DNA from: Pseudanabaena sp. Salubria-1
Lineage (GTDB): Bacteria; Cyanobacteriota; Cyanobacteriia; Pseudanabaenales; Pseudanabaenaceae
Direction: 5' to 3'
NCBI GenBank assembly: GCA_023336205.1
Contig: JALQCR010000020.1
Span: forward strand, 61,906 to 125,905
Length of the DNA stretch: 64,000 nucleotides
A program made the position numbers and the translations under genes. Numbering within the stretch: position 1 is the first letter of the stretch; the number at the start of each line of letters is the position of its first letter. The notes beneath the pieces are model-generated. The model was given only the letters and a program-made list of their open reading frames with translations, was not told the origin of the DNA and did not search any database. Below, in pieces: positions 34,273 through 42,440 of this stretch.

Positions 34273-36063
34273 TTAAAAGTTCCGATCGCAACTTTCGATC
34301 ACCTTATTCCAGATTGCAAAATGCAGTTCTTTATTGCGCTTGCGATCGCTTCTAACTTCTAAAACTTGAGTTCCTTTAGCACTCAGAGAACTCATCACGC
34401 GATCGCGAAAATCTTGCCAATCTTGAATGAGAAAATGTTCGGAATCATAGGCGGAGATAATTGGCGCAAAGTCTAGACCATGCGATGTGCCAAAGAATTC
34501 TTCAAAGGTATCTTCATATTTGGAAATTGGTAGTAAATCAAAAATACCACCACCATCGTTATTTAGAAGAATCACTGTCAGAGAAATATCATATTTTTTG
34601 GCTGCAAGTAATCCATTTAGATCGTGATAAAACGCTAGGTCTCCACAGATGAGAACCATCGGATGATCGCATCCCCATGCCGCGCCCAGCGCACTAGACA
34701 AAGTTCCATCAATGCCATTTGCACCACGATTTGCTAAAACGGTAATTGGGCGATCGATATGGAAGAATGTATCCAAATCGCGGATGGGCGTACTGCTTGC
34801 CACATAAATAAAAGTATCGGCAGGAAGAATTTCTGCAAGTTCCGCATAAACCTTACCATCAAATAATTCTTCAATTGTGGCTAGAGATTCGGCGATCGCA
34901 TGTTCAGCGATACTTTCTGCTAATTCAAAATCTAAGCGCCATTGTTTATCTTGCCAAATCGGTTGAGCATAGTTCTCTAAATAATTGGCTAACTGTAAGC
35001 AAAAGCTTACAGGATGGACATTTAAAGCTTGGGTCATCCCATGAGTAGGATCGCTATTGGTGCTACCAACCACGATTTGCTGACAGCTAATATATTTCTG
35101 TAACCAGAGTAGATAACTTTTGGAAGTAGGCATGGCTCCAAAGCGGATCACAATTTCTGGAGCATGGGCTTTACAGAAGTTTGGCGATCGCAAAAAGCTA
35201 TCATAATGTCCAATTTCGTCAGTACGCTGTGCACCAGTGGCTTCGATCAGTAATGGATAACCAGTTGCTCTTGCCAAGCAGCATACAGCATCTAAAAACT
35301 CTGGCGGTGAGTCATATACTCCTACAACTAGCACCCCTTTAGGATGACTAATAATTTGATTTGCTATGGAAGCGATCGCATCTGTACCTAGCGATCGCAT
35401 TCCTGAAATGACTTGGCTATAAGCATCGCCCGAAGGATTACCAAACATTGCTTCTGGACTGCTGAGAGCTAAGTCTTCTGGCACATCATTAGCAACAGGG
35501 ACAGGTGGCATCGGATCGGCGAAGGGGAAGTTGAGATGGACAGCACCTGCGGGTGTATCACCTTTCCCAGTAGCCATACTGACAGAACGACCAATTAGCG
35601 ATCGCAAATAGCGCAATCGAAAACCGAGAATCTCTGGTGTTCCCACTTCAAAAAAGTAGCGAACATGTTTTCCATAAATATTAATCTGATCAATAGTTTG
35701 CCCAGAACCACAATCACGCATTTCTGGGGGGCGATCGGCTGTCAACACTACAAGTGGAATCTGACTGTAATAGGCTTCAATAATTGCAGGATAGTAATTT
35801 GCTGCCGCAGTTCCTGATGTGCAAAGCAAGGCAACAGGAGCTTTTTGAACTTTCGCTAGACCAAGTGCAAAAAAGCTACTTGAGCGTTCATCAATATGCA
35901 CCAAAATCTGAAAATCAGGACTGCGATCGCGCAATTCAGCAAAAGCAATCACCAGTGGCGTAGACCGAGATCCTGGAGAAACACAAACTGTCCGCACACC
36001 TGATCGATAAAGCTCTTCAGCAACAATGCTTGCCCAAAGGGTATTTCGATTGGCGGTATTCAT
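34273..36063 (-). CDS. menD: 2-succinyl-5-enolpyruvyl-6-hydroxy-3-cyclohexene-1-carboxylate synthase
   Basis: 596 residues, thiamine diphosphate-dependent. It joins isochorismate and 2-oxoglutarate in the first committed step of phylloquinone (photosystem I quinone) synthesis. Motifs: VRTVCVSPGSRSTPLVIAF, ALLCTSGTAAANYYPAIIEA, LTADRPPE, and the cofactor-binding GANGIDGTLSSALG and CGDLAFYHDLNGL. The start ATGA overlaps the stop of maf, so the two are coupled. It is intact, unlike the menA fragment at 19815. Confidence 0.96.
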   Translation of the reverse strand: MNTANRNTLWASIVAEELYRSGVRTVCVSPGSRSTPLVIAFAELRDRSPDFQILVHIDERSSSFFALGLAKVQKAPVALLCTSGTAAANYYPAIIEAYYSQIPLVVLTADRPPEMRDCGSGQTIDQINIYGKHVRYFFEVGTPEILGFRLRYLRSLIGRSVSMATGKGDTPAGAVHLNFPFADPMPPVPVANDVPEDLALSSPEAMFGNPSGDAYSQVISGMRSLGTDAIASIANQIISHPKGVLVVGVYDSPPEFLDAVCCLARATGYPLLIEATGAQRTDEIGHYDSFLRSPNFCKAHAPEIVIRFGAMPTSKSYLLWLQKYISCQQIVVGSTNSDPTHGMTQALNVHPVSFCLQLANYLENYAQPIWQDKQWRLDFELAESIAEHAIAESLATIEELFDGKVYAELAEILPADTFIYVASSTPIRDLDTFFHIDRPITVLANRGANGIDGTLSSALGAAWGCDHPMVLICGDLAFYHDLNGLLAAKKYDISLTVILLNNDGGGIFDLLPISKYEDTFEEFFGTSHGLDFAPIISAYDSEHFLIQDWQDFRDRVMSSLSAKGTQVLEVRSDRKRNKELHFAIWNKVIESCDRNF

Positions 36064-36674
36064 TTGATGGTAGTTCCATTAGCACTAAAGTGGAGGCTGT
36101 AGCCAAGCTCAGTTAGCATTTGACGCAAGATCGGCAAGCTCAATCCCAATACATTAGTGTGACAGCCTTCGATTCTTTCAATTAATAATCCACCCAGTTT
36201 TTCCATCGTAAAACATCCTGCACAGCATAGAGGCTCCCCAGATTCTACATAGCTGGTAATTTCCGCATCAGTGGCATTGGCAAAATACACCTTGGTTACG
36301 CCGTGACGCATCACCGATCGCTGAGTTTTAGCATCAATTAAAAAATGCCCTGTATATAGCTCACAATAATTGCCACGCATCTTTTGCCATGTCGCGATCG
36401 CTGTTTCTTTGGAGTCAGGTTTACCGTAGATCATGCCATTGAGATACATGATCGAGTCACATCCCATAATTAGCGCATTCTGTCCTGTAAATTCGGTTGC
36501 GATCGCCTTGGCTTTGCATTGTGCCAATGTCAGCACTAAGGTCGTGGGATCGCTAACCTGAATCGCATCTTCATCAAAATAACTGACTTTGACAATTGGT
36601 TTGATACCAGCGTTTTCTAAAATGCTCTTGCGGGTAGGAGAAGCGGAAGCAAGGACAAAAATGGGATTGGGCAT
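36060..36674 (-). CDS. maf: Maf-like nucleoside triphosphate pyrophosphatase
   Basis: 204 residues. Maf proteins hydrolyse dTTP/UTP or modified nucleotides to monophosphates, cleaning the pool. Family signs: FVLASASPTRKSILENAGI at the start, IMGCDSIMYLNGMIYGKP, and AGCFTMEKLGGLLIERIEG. First gene of a two-gene unit with menD. Which substrate it prefers is not decidable here. Confidence 0.93.
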   Translation of the reverse strand: MPNPIFVLASASPTRKSILENAGIKPIVKVSYFDEDAIQVSDPTTLVLTLAQCKAKAIATEFTGQNALIMGCDSIMYLNGMIYGKPDSKETAIATWQKMRGNYCELYTGHFLIDAKTQRSVMRHGVTKVYFANATDAEITSYVESGEPLCCAGCFTMEKLGGLLIERIEGCHTNVLGLSLPILRQMLTELGYSLHFSANGTTIK

Positions 36675-36856
36675 AGGATCTAAAAAATGGGAATTAAAAG
36701 AAAAGATGGAATCTGTACTAATTGTTCTCTCATCTACCCTACCGTATTTTCGTGAGCGTCATGATTTATTCGCATCCGCAGTGATTTACACCTACGAGTA
36801 CTACACGATTTTCTGCATTGATACTAAAATATATTTAGATTAAAATTTCTTAATAT

Positions 36857-38290
36857 TTGGGCAATCGTATAGTGCTAATCCAATCAGACTGGCTCAAAAA
36901 ACTACGAGGGCGCTCGTTTGACCTAGAGCTGGGGGCGATCGCAGTTATTTATTTTGTGCAAGGTGCAATGGCAATCTCTCAACTTGCCGTAAGTTTCTTC
37001 CTTAAGGATGACTTAGGGCTAAGCCCTGCGGAAGTTGCGTCAATGGTTGGTATTACGATGTTACCTTGGACTGTTAAGCCCTTATACGGTTTGATATCTG
37101 ATGGATTCCCAGTATTTGGCTATCGTCGCCGTCCTTATCTATTGCTATCGAGCATTTTAGGGATTTTTGCATGGGTGAGCATGGGTTTATGGGTCAAAAC
37201 TCCATTTTGGGCGATCGCGATGATTGCGACTGGTTCTCTATCTCTTGCCTTTTCTGATGCGATTACCGATGCACTGATTGTCCAACGCGCCAGACTAGAG
37301 CCAGAGGGCGATGCAGGCTCATTGCAGTCTTTTAGCTGGATCGCTTCCTCAATTGGTGCGATTATCTCTGCATATCTGAGTGGCTACCTACTAGAACAAT
37401 TTGGCGCAAAATTTGTTTTTGAAATTACCGCGATTTTGCCGCTTTTGGTCGGTATCTCAGCCTTTGCGATCGCAGATCCACCAATGTCCACGATTTTTAT
37501 TGTTGCACCCGATCCTACTAATAAGTCAGAAGATGGATCGCCACCTCCAAAGCCTGCGAATTTATCAAGAAATTCGCAAATCTGGATGTCGTTGAGGTTC
37601 AACTTTACTCAACTGCGTCAAGCCTTTACGAATAAAGCAATTTGGTTGCCTGCGGCGTTCTTATTCTGTTGGCAAGCATCGCCAAGCGCTGATACTGCTT
37701 TTTTCTATTTCACGACTAATGAACTGAAGTTTAATCCTGAATTCCTCGGTACGGTTCGATTTTTTGCAAGTTGGGCGGGATTACTTGGTGTATGGCTATT
37801 TCAGCGCTTTTTTAGAGGTGTACCGACTCGCAAGATTTTCTTTTGGACAACAATTATTTCGACTTTGTTAGGACTTACAAGTTTATTGTTAGTTACCCAC
37901 ACAAACAGATCTCTAGGTATTGATGATCGCTGGTTTAGTCTTGGTGACAGTTTGATTTTGACTGTAGCTGGTCGTATTGCCTTTATGCCTGTTCTAGTAT
38001 TAGCGGCGCGACTATGTCCTGAGGGAATCGAAGCAACATTGTTTGCCCTGTTGATGTCTGTTTTGAATATTTCGGCCCTATGTTCTTTTCAGTTAGGAGC
38101 TGGTTTGACCTATCTTCTAGGTGTTACCGAATCCAATTTTGATAACCTCTGGTTATTAGTTTTAATTGCTAATTTAACTAGCCTTTTGCCACTTCCACTC
38201 TTAAAGTGGTTGCCTGACGAGAAAAATAGTAAGCCAGAAGAAGATGCTCCTCAAGCTCCCATGCTTACAGAAGAAGCACTCAACTTATAA
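36857..38290 (+). CDS. Folate-biopterin transporter family (MFS-like)
   Basis: 477 residues with about twelve membrane spans. Hallmarks of the FBT family: IYFVQGAMAISQLAVSFFLK, PWTVKPLYGLISDGFPVFGY and RRRPYLLLSS. The Synechocystis and plastid members carry folates across the membrane (established for that family). The frame begins with a TTG at 36857; the GTG at 36872 is an equal or better start. Ends in the hairpin at 38289-38327, shared with the convergent gene. Confidence 0.9.
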   Translation: MGNRIVLIQSDWLKKLRGRSFDLELGAIAVIYFVQGAMAISQLAVSFFLKDDLGLSPAEVASMVGITMLPWTVKPLYGLISDGFPVFGYRRRPYLLLSSILGIFAWVSMGLWVKTPFWAIAMIATGSLSLAFSDAITDALIVQRARLEPEGDAGSLQSFSWIASSIGAIISAYLSGYLLEQFGAKFVFEITAILPLLVGISAFAIADPPMSTIFIVAPDPTNKSEDGSPPPKPANLSRNSQIWMSLRFNFTQLRQAFTNKAIWLPAAFLFCWQASPSADTAFFYFTTNELKFNPEFLGTVRFFASWAGLLGVWLFQRFFRGVPTRKIFFWTTIISTLLGLTSLLLVTHTNRSLGIDDRWFSLGDSLILTVAGRIAFMPVLVLAARLCPEGIEATLFALLMSVLNISALCSFQLGAGLTYLLGVTESNFDNLWLLVLIANLTSLLPLPLLKWLPDEKNSKPEEDAPQAPMLTEEALNL

Positions 38291-38327
38291 AAACTAAGGG
38301 TGGCGCGAAGCGCCACCCTTAGTTTTT
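38289..38327. terminator. Bidirectional terminator
   Basis: Perfect stem AAAAACTAAGGGTGGCGC-GAA-complement between two convergent genes. Confidence 0.85.
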
Positions 38328-39158
38328 CGCTATAAATAGTTCTTGCTCAATGGTTTGACAACAATCCTCGACGGTTGCTCCATTGAGCATTTTCTCCGCA
38401 AGGGCAATTAGCACCGAACGCCGATCGCTTAATAAATTACGGGCATTTAGCAGCGCCCATCGCTCTTGGGTCATCGGATTTGGTAAATGAGAAATTGCTT
38501 CCCGAAGGCGTTGCATATCATCAATACCTCCTTCAGTTGCGCCTTCGCACATCAGTTGTTCGGCTGCGATACCTGCCATATATACAGTGCTATAGCGATC
38601 GAGTAAATTCGCTGATAAATTTGTGGAATTAGGAGCATCAGCAATCTCGATTTCCACGCCACCTTCGATACCTTTAAAAGCTTCATCGGCTAATATTTCA
38701 CCTAGCGATTGCCCAACGATACCCGCGATCGCGTAGTTCACAACTCTAAAACCAAGCACATGAGCGACAAGAAAATGTCCAGCTTCGTGATAGGAAACTC
38801 GTTCACGATACTTTGACGATCGCGCTCTCAGCCATGCTTGAGTATATGCTCCAAATTTTCCTTGCCAAAAGCCAATATCAATCCCCCAAGCACTAAGTAA
38901 ACTAATGGCGATCGCGGCCGGGACGACTGGTGATAAACCTGCCATTGTGCCCACCAATGACATCATCGTAATTGTAAATATGGCGATCGCTAGTAAATCA
39001 GTGGCAGTTACATTCATGACAAGGTTCAGCTCAAAATCACTTAAGACAGACAAAGGACTTAAGCTCTTTGTTTGTCCTAAGTTATGGTTTTTGGATAAAG
39101 GAATTACTACGGTTTGACTTTTTGTAGAAAGTTGCGAGGCTATCATCGTCGCCAACAA
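38319..39158 (-). CDS. Membrane M41-type (FtsH-like) peptidase lacking the AAA domain
   Basis: Up to 279 residues. Two membrane segments (LLAIAIFTITMMSLVGTMAG and the following VVPAAIAISLLSAWGI), then a zinc-peptidase segment with the HExxH motif SYHEAGHFLVAHVLGF. A downstream Asp/Glu-rich helix (YMAGIAAEQLMCEGATEGGIDDMQRL) mirrors the third ligand region of FtsH. No AAA ATPase module is present. The listed start overlaps the VanY gene by 77 bp; the ATG near 39017 (MNVTATDLL) is the more likely start, giving about 232 residues. Similar FtsH-like proteins occur in plastids and cyanobacteria. Confidence 0.85.
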   Translation of the reverse strand: MLATMIASQLSTKSQTVVIPLSKNHNLGQTKSLSPLSVLSDFELNLVMNVTATDLLAIAIFTITMMSLVGTMAGLSPVVPAAIAISLLSAWGIDIGFWQGKFGAYTQAWLRARSSKYRERVSYHEAGHFLVAHVLGFRVVNYAIAGIVGQSLGEILADEAFKGIEGGVEIEIADAPNSTNLSANLLDRYSTVYMAGIAAEQLMCEGATEGGIDDMQRLREAISHLPNPMTQERWALLNARNLLSDRRSVLIALAEKMLNGATVEDCCQTIEQELFIAKN

Positions 39159-40062
39159 ATCGCCAATGCCAAGGTTCGTACATTACGCCCTGAGGGTTAT
39201 TGGGCGGGAAAGACATTTCAAAGCCGTACTTGGCTGCATTATTTTGCAACCACTGAAAAGCCGCAGTTTTCTCGAAGCTAGTGGATAGATTGGCACTTGG
39301 TACTGCACCATCACCAATGTCTAGAGCATAGCCCGTGTGATGCTCACTATGTCCTGGGGGAGCGCTAACTTTTGCTCGTTGGGCTGGCGTTTGGTTGCGT
39401 TGCTTACTGATATCAAAGAAAAGTTCTTGCTGCTCTGAGATTGTCCGAAAGCCTGAAATCACAACAAAATCTATACCATCAGCCTTTGCATCAGCTTCCA
39501 TTCGGAGAAAACTTTTTGCTGCTGCCTCATGCAGACGAATTTCATAGCCATCTCCTGCTCGACCTATAGTGCGTAATTTATTCGCAGGAGCTTCACTAAA
39601 TGCATGATGTCCAAATAAATCTGGTGGACTATTGGATTCTTTAGTATTAACTTCTGGATTTTGCTTAGTGTCATTACCTCTAGCCGTAGGAGTTGCACTT
39701 ATAAATGGTGCTGTAGGAACAGGCGATGGTTGCTCAATTTGCGAAGAAGAAACTGGTTGTGAGCTTGGATCGGATGAAGTAATTTCTTTCGGTTGATTGG
39801 TGGCATTAGCATTCAGGGCAAACCAGATGCGGGTGCTAACAATCGGGGATAAAAAAGCTAGTACTGCCAAACCATATGCCCACCAAGGAACTGATTGTAG
39901 CGATCGCGAAATTGTTTTGACTTTTTCTGGTTGCTTTTGGGATGATCGGTTAGGATCGCTGACTCTTTGAGCAACTGGGATATCGTTTTGGGTAGGCATA
40001 GGTATACAAACGTTTGAAGTTTTAACCAAGGTTAAATATACACAATAAATAGCTTGGCGCAA
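39082..40062 (-). CDS. VanY-type D-alanyl-D-alanine carboxypeptidase
   Basis: 326 residues. One membrane anchor near residues 53-72 (VPWWAYGLAVLAFLSPIVST), a Pro/Ser-rich linker, and a zinc-dependent LAS-peptidase domain: FVVISGFRTISEQQELFFD, PPGHSEHHTGYALDIGDG (zinc His and Asp) and YEPWHWRFVGDDD (zinc His). It trims the terminal D-Ala of peptidoglycan stem peptides on the outside of the membrane. No van resistance genes are near; a housekeeping wall role is likely. Confidence 0.93.
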   Translation of the reverse strand: MRQAIYCVYLTLVKTSNVCIPMPTQNDIPVAQRVSDPNRSSQKQPEKVKTISRSLQSVPWWAYGLAVLAFLSPIVSTRIWFALNANATNQPKEITSSDPSSQPVSSSQIEQPSPVPTAPFISATPTARGNDTKQNPEVNTKESNSPPDLFGHHAFSEAPANKLRTIGRAGDGYEIRLHEAAAKSFLRMEADAKADGIDFVVISGFRTISEQQELFFDISKQRNQTPAQRAKVSAPPGHSEHHTGYALDIGDGAVPSANLSTSFEKTAAFQWLQNNAAKYGFEMSFPPNNPQGVMYEPWHWRFVGDDDSLATFYKKSNRSNSFIQKP

Positions 40063-40116
40063 TTAAAATCCAGATCCAAGCCCTGTATCGCTAGTGCAGC
40101 AAGAAGTACAGGCTGA

Positions 40117-40158
40117 ATAATTAGTGATGTTCGGCGAAGCCGAACATCACTAATTATT
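40117..40158. terminator. Terminator after the TrmN6-like gene
   Basis: Perfect stem AATAATTAGTGATGTTCGGC-GAA-complement overlapping the stop codon on the minus strand. Confidence 0.8.
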
Positions 40159-40908
40159 CAATGGGCGGGGAGTACTTACTACAGACAAATTTAGGTAAAA
40201 GTCTTGTACTAAATTAATGTATTCCTTTGTGTAGATATGTTTGCGTTCTTCTACTATCAATATAGTTTCTTGAGTTTGCCCCTGAGTTGAACTTAATGCT
40301 GAACTTAATTCTAACAAGATGCGTTTGATGATAGTTTTTGGGGTTGGTTTGACATTGACTTTGCGATCGCAAAATAAGTGAAAACCCTTGGCTTTATTCA
40401 GGAAAGTATCAGCTAAATCGGTCGGATAAATAACTGCTAAATGACCATTTGGCTTTAGTAACTGCGAGGCGATTTGGAGAATATCTGTTTGAGAAAGGCT
40501 GTCACTATGTCGCGCTAAGTTTCTTGACTTTTGCGATGATTTACTCGCCTTCTCAAAAAAAGGAGGGTTGGAAATAATTAAGTCATATTGCTTAGAGCAA
40601 TTGCTAGCAAAGTCTTGAATTGGAGCATGAAAAATATTTATGCGATCGCCCCAAGGTGAATTCTCGATATTCTCTTTGGCTTGTCCATATGCTTCATCGT
40701 CAATTTCCACGGCATCAATATTTGACGATGGCGATCGCTGAGCCATCATCAGCGCCAGTAAGCCTGTCCCAGTTCCAATATCAAGAATTTGAGAGTTGTC
40801 AGATGTATTTGCCCAAGATCCCAACAAGATGCCATCTGTTCCTACTTTCATCGCACATTTGTCTTGAAAGATTACAAATTGTTTAAAGCAAAAATAGGAG
40901 TTTCGCAT
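40150..40908 (-). CDS. tRNA1(Val) adenine-37 N6-methyltransferase-like (TrmN6/YfiC)
   Basis: 252 residues, Rossmann methyltransferase. SAM motif QILDIGTGTGLLALMMAQ, acidic VEIDDEAYGQA, and the amino-methylase motif LIISNPPFFE (NPPF). The start FCFKQFVIFQDKCAMKVGTDGILLG is typical of YfiC proteins, which methylate A37 of tRNA-Val in E. coli. The target in cyanobacteria is not tested by anything here. Confidence 0.88.
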   Translation of the reverse strand: MRNSYFCFKQFVIFQDKCAMKVGTDGILLGSWANTSDNSQILDIGTGTGLLALMMAQRSPSSNIDAVEIDDEAYGQAKENIENSPWGDRINIFHAPIQDFASNCSKQYDLIISNPPFFEKASKSSQKSRNLARHSDSLSQTDILQIASQLLKPNGHLAVIYPTDLADTFLNKAKGFHLFCDRKVNVKPTPKTIIKRILLELSSALSSTQGQTQETILIVEERKHIYTKEYINLVQDFYLNLSVVSTPRPLNN

Positions 40909-41099
40909 TTTCTTATTAGCGATCGCATTGTTTACAAGGTCTATTAGTATTGGGTTTCATTCTTCAACACAATCTGTGCGATCGCCAATGATGGCGAAGG
41001 TGCGATCGAATCTCAGACAAGTTAAAAGTCATTTCTGAGACTCAATGAGAGATAGGGTTTCTGCTAATGTTATATTTAAGTATAACTATAAGAAAAATT

Positions 41100-41354
41100 A
41101 TGCACACCACAAACCTTCGTAAAGTAGGTGGCTCGATCATGTTAGCGATTCCCCCCGCCGTTCTCGAAATTTTAAACTTACAATCGGGGACAACTGTGGG
41201 GGTTGCGGTTGATAATGGCAGGCTGATTATTGAACCTCAACCAAAACCACAATATTCACTAGAGGAGCTTTTGGCACAATGCAATCCTAATGCACCGATA
41301 ACGGAAGAAGATCGCGTTTGGCTAGATGTCAAACCTGTGGGTAATGAACTGTGA
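41100..41354 (+). CDS. MazE/AbrB-type antitoxin
   Basis: 84 residues from the ATG at 41100 (an ATG at 41067 adds eleven residues without a ribosome site). SpoVT/AbrB swapped-hairpin DNA-binding domain: TTNLRKVGGSIMLAIPPAVL. The acidic C-terminal tail (EELLAQCNPNAPITEEDRVW) is the usual toxin-binding segment. It overlaps the toxin start by four bases. Expected to neutralise the toxin and repress its own promoter. Confidence 0.88.
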   Translation: MHTTNLRKVGGSIMLAIPPAVLEILNLQSGTTVGVAVDNGRLIIEPQPKPQYSLEELLAQCNPNAPITEEDRVWLDVKPVGNEL

Positions 41355-41689
41355 AACGTGGTGATATTTATCTTGTTTCACTTGATCCAACTGAAGGGCA
41401 TGAACAACAGGGAACTAGACCAGTTTTGATAGTCTCTCCTGATAAATTCAATGCCTTAACTAAAGTTCCAATCGTTGTTCCAATTACATCAGGTGGAAAT
41501 TTTGCGAGAACCGCAGGTTTTGCTGTTTCTCTAGATTCTGCTGGAACCCGCACTAAAGGAGTAGTTCGTTGCGATCAACCCCGTCCTATTGATTTGTCTG
41601 CTCGTAAGGCGCGAAAGTTGGAGAGTGTGCCAGACGCGATCATTGATGAAGTATTGGCTAGAATTGTTGCTCTATTTAGCCCTCAATAA
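41351..41689 (+). CDS. MazF/PemK-family toxin
   Basis: 112 residues from a GTG overlapping the antitoxin stop. The toxin is an mRNA interferase: GDIYLVSLDPTEGHEQQGTR (Arg of the active site) and VPIVVPITSGG (Thr/Ser region), as in MazF/PemK. It should cleave mRNA at a short motif when freed from the antitoxin. This module faces the opposite way to the other toxin genes of the island. Confidence 0.9.
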   Translation: MKRGDIYLVSLDPTEGHEQQGTRPVLIVSPDKFNALTKVPIVVPITSGGNFARTAGFAVSLDSAGTRTKGVVRCDQPRPIDLSARKARKLESVPDAIIDEVLARIVALFSPQ

Positions 41690-41810
41690 TTTTGCGATCG
41701 CGAATAATGCTGAAGATGCGATCGAATCACAAACATAACTGTTTTCACAATGTCTAAAGAATTTTGCTGTGGTCTCTCTCTTAAAAATAGGCTAGAGAGG
41801 CTTTAGAATG

Positions 41811-42161
41811 TCATAGTGCTTGATATCCAAGGGTAAATAGGACAGTTCTTTCTAACTCAGCGATCACATTTATGTCTATCTGCCCTAATCTCTTAATCAA
41901 GCGAGTTTTATCTAGTACGCGAAGTTGATGACAAAGTGCAACTGAGTCTTGATTTAAGCCGCCTTGACCGTTAGAAAGCAGTAAACAGCTTGGTAAAGCT
42001 GCACGGCGCAAATTAGTGGTGAGGGGAATTGTGATAATCGTGCTGGTGAATTTAGAGATGGTATTTTCTTGAAAGATGATAATCGGACGAGTGCCAGCTT
42101 GTTCTGAGCCTTTAGTGGGATCGAGATTAGCTAACCATATTTCACCACGTTCCACTTGCAT
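41811..42161 (-). CDS. MazF/PemK-family toxin (second)
   Basis: 116 residues: RGEIWLANLDPTKGSEQAGTRPIIIFQ, STIITIPLTTNLRRA, and DSVALCHQLRVLDKTRL are MazF/PemK landmarks. It overlaps the upstream antitoxin gene by 20 bp. Last gene of a five-gene minus-strand run that starts with mazE at 45068. Not closely similar to the other two toxins in this island, so the loci were not made by local duplication. Confidence 0.9.
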   Translation of the reverse strand: MQVERGEIWLANLDPTKGSEQAGTRPIIIFQENTISKFTSTIITIPLTTNLRRAALPSCLLLSNGQGGLNQDSVALCHQLRVLDKTRLIKRLGQIDINVIAELERTVLFTLGYQAL

Positions 42162-42396
42162 TTTTGTCCTCCCTATTCAAGAGTTCGGAATATTCAGAAA
42201 TTCCTGCTTCGGCTAGTTCTCGATCTTCTTGTGCAAATTCTTGGTAGAGGTTAGCAAATTGGCTAACGTCAGTTTGCTGGCGCGTAAATTTGGTCTGAAA
42301 TTTGATAAATTCAATAAAATCTGCAACTTGTTTTAGTTGTTCATCATTGAAGTAGTCTAACTCTTGTTTGATAGATTCTTTAGTAATTGTTATCAT
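42142..42396 (-). CDS. DUF2281-like antitoxin
   Basis: 84 residues, acidic and helical: NDEQLKQVADFIEFIKFQTK then ELAEAGISEYSELLNREDKN. Small proteins of this type sit before PemK or VapC toxins in cyanobacteria and act as antitoxins. Overlap with the toxin gene (20 bp) supports coupling. Separated by 44 bp from the OLD-like gene upstream. Confidence 0.8.
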   Translation of the reverse strand: MITITKESIKQELDYFNDEQLKQVADFIEFIKFQTKFTRQQTDVSQFANLYQEFAQEDRELAEAGISEYSELLNREDKNASGTW

Positions 42397-42440
42397 TTAT
42401 AATTCTCCTTTGATTTTGAGCCGTAGAAAATTGTCCAGTG

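Noticed and set aside
38319..39158. Long start of the M41-like gene at 39158
   Set aside because: It would overlap the VanY gene by 77 bp and adds residues without membrane or peptidase features; the ATG near 39017 is preferred.
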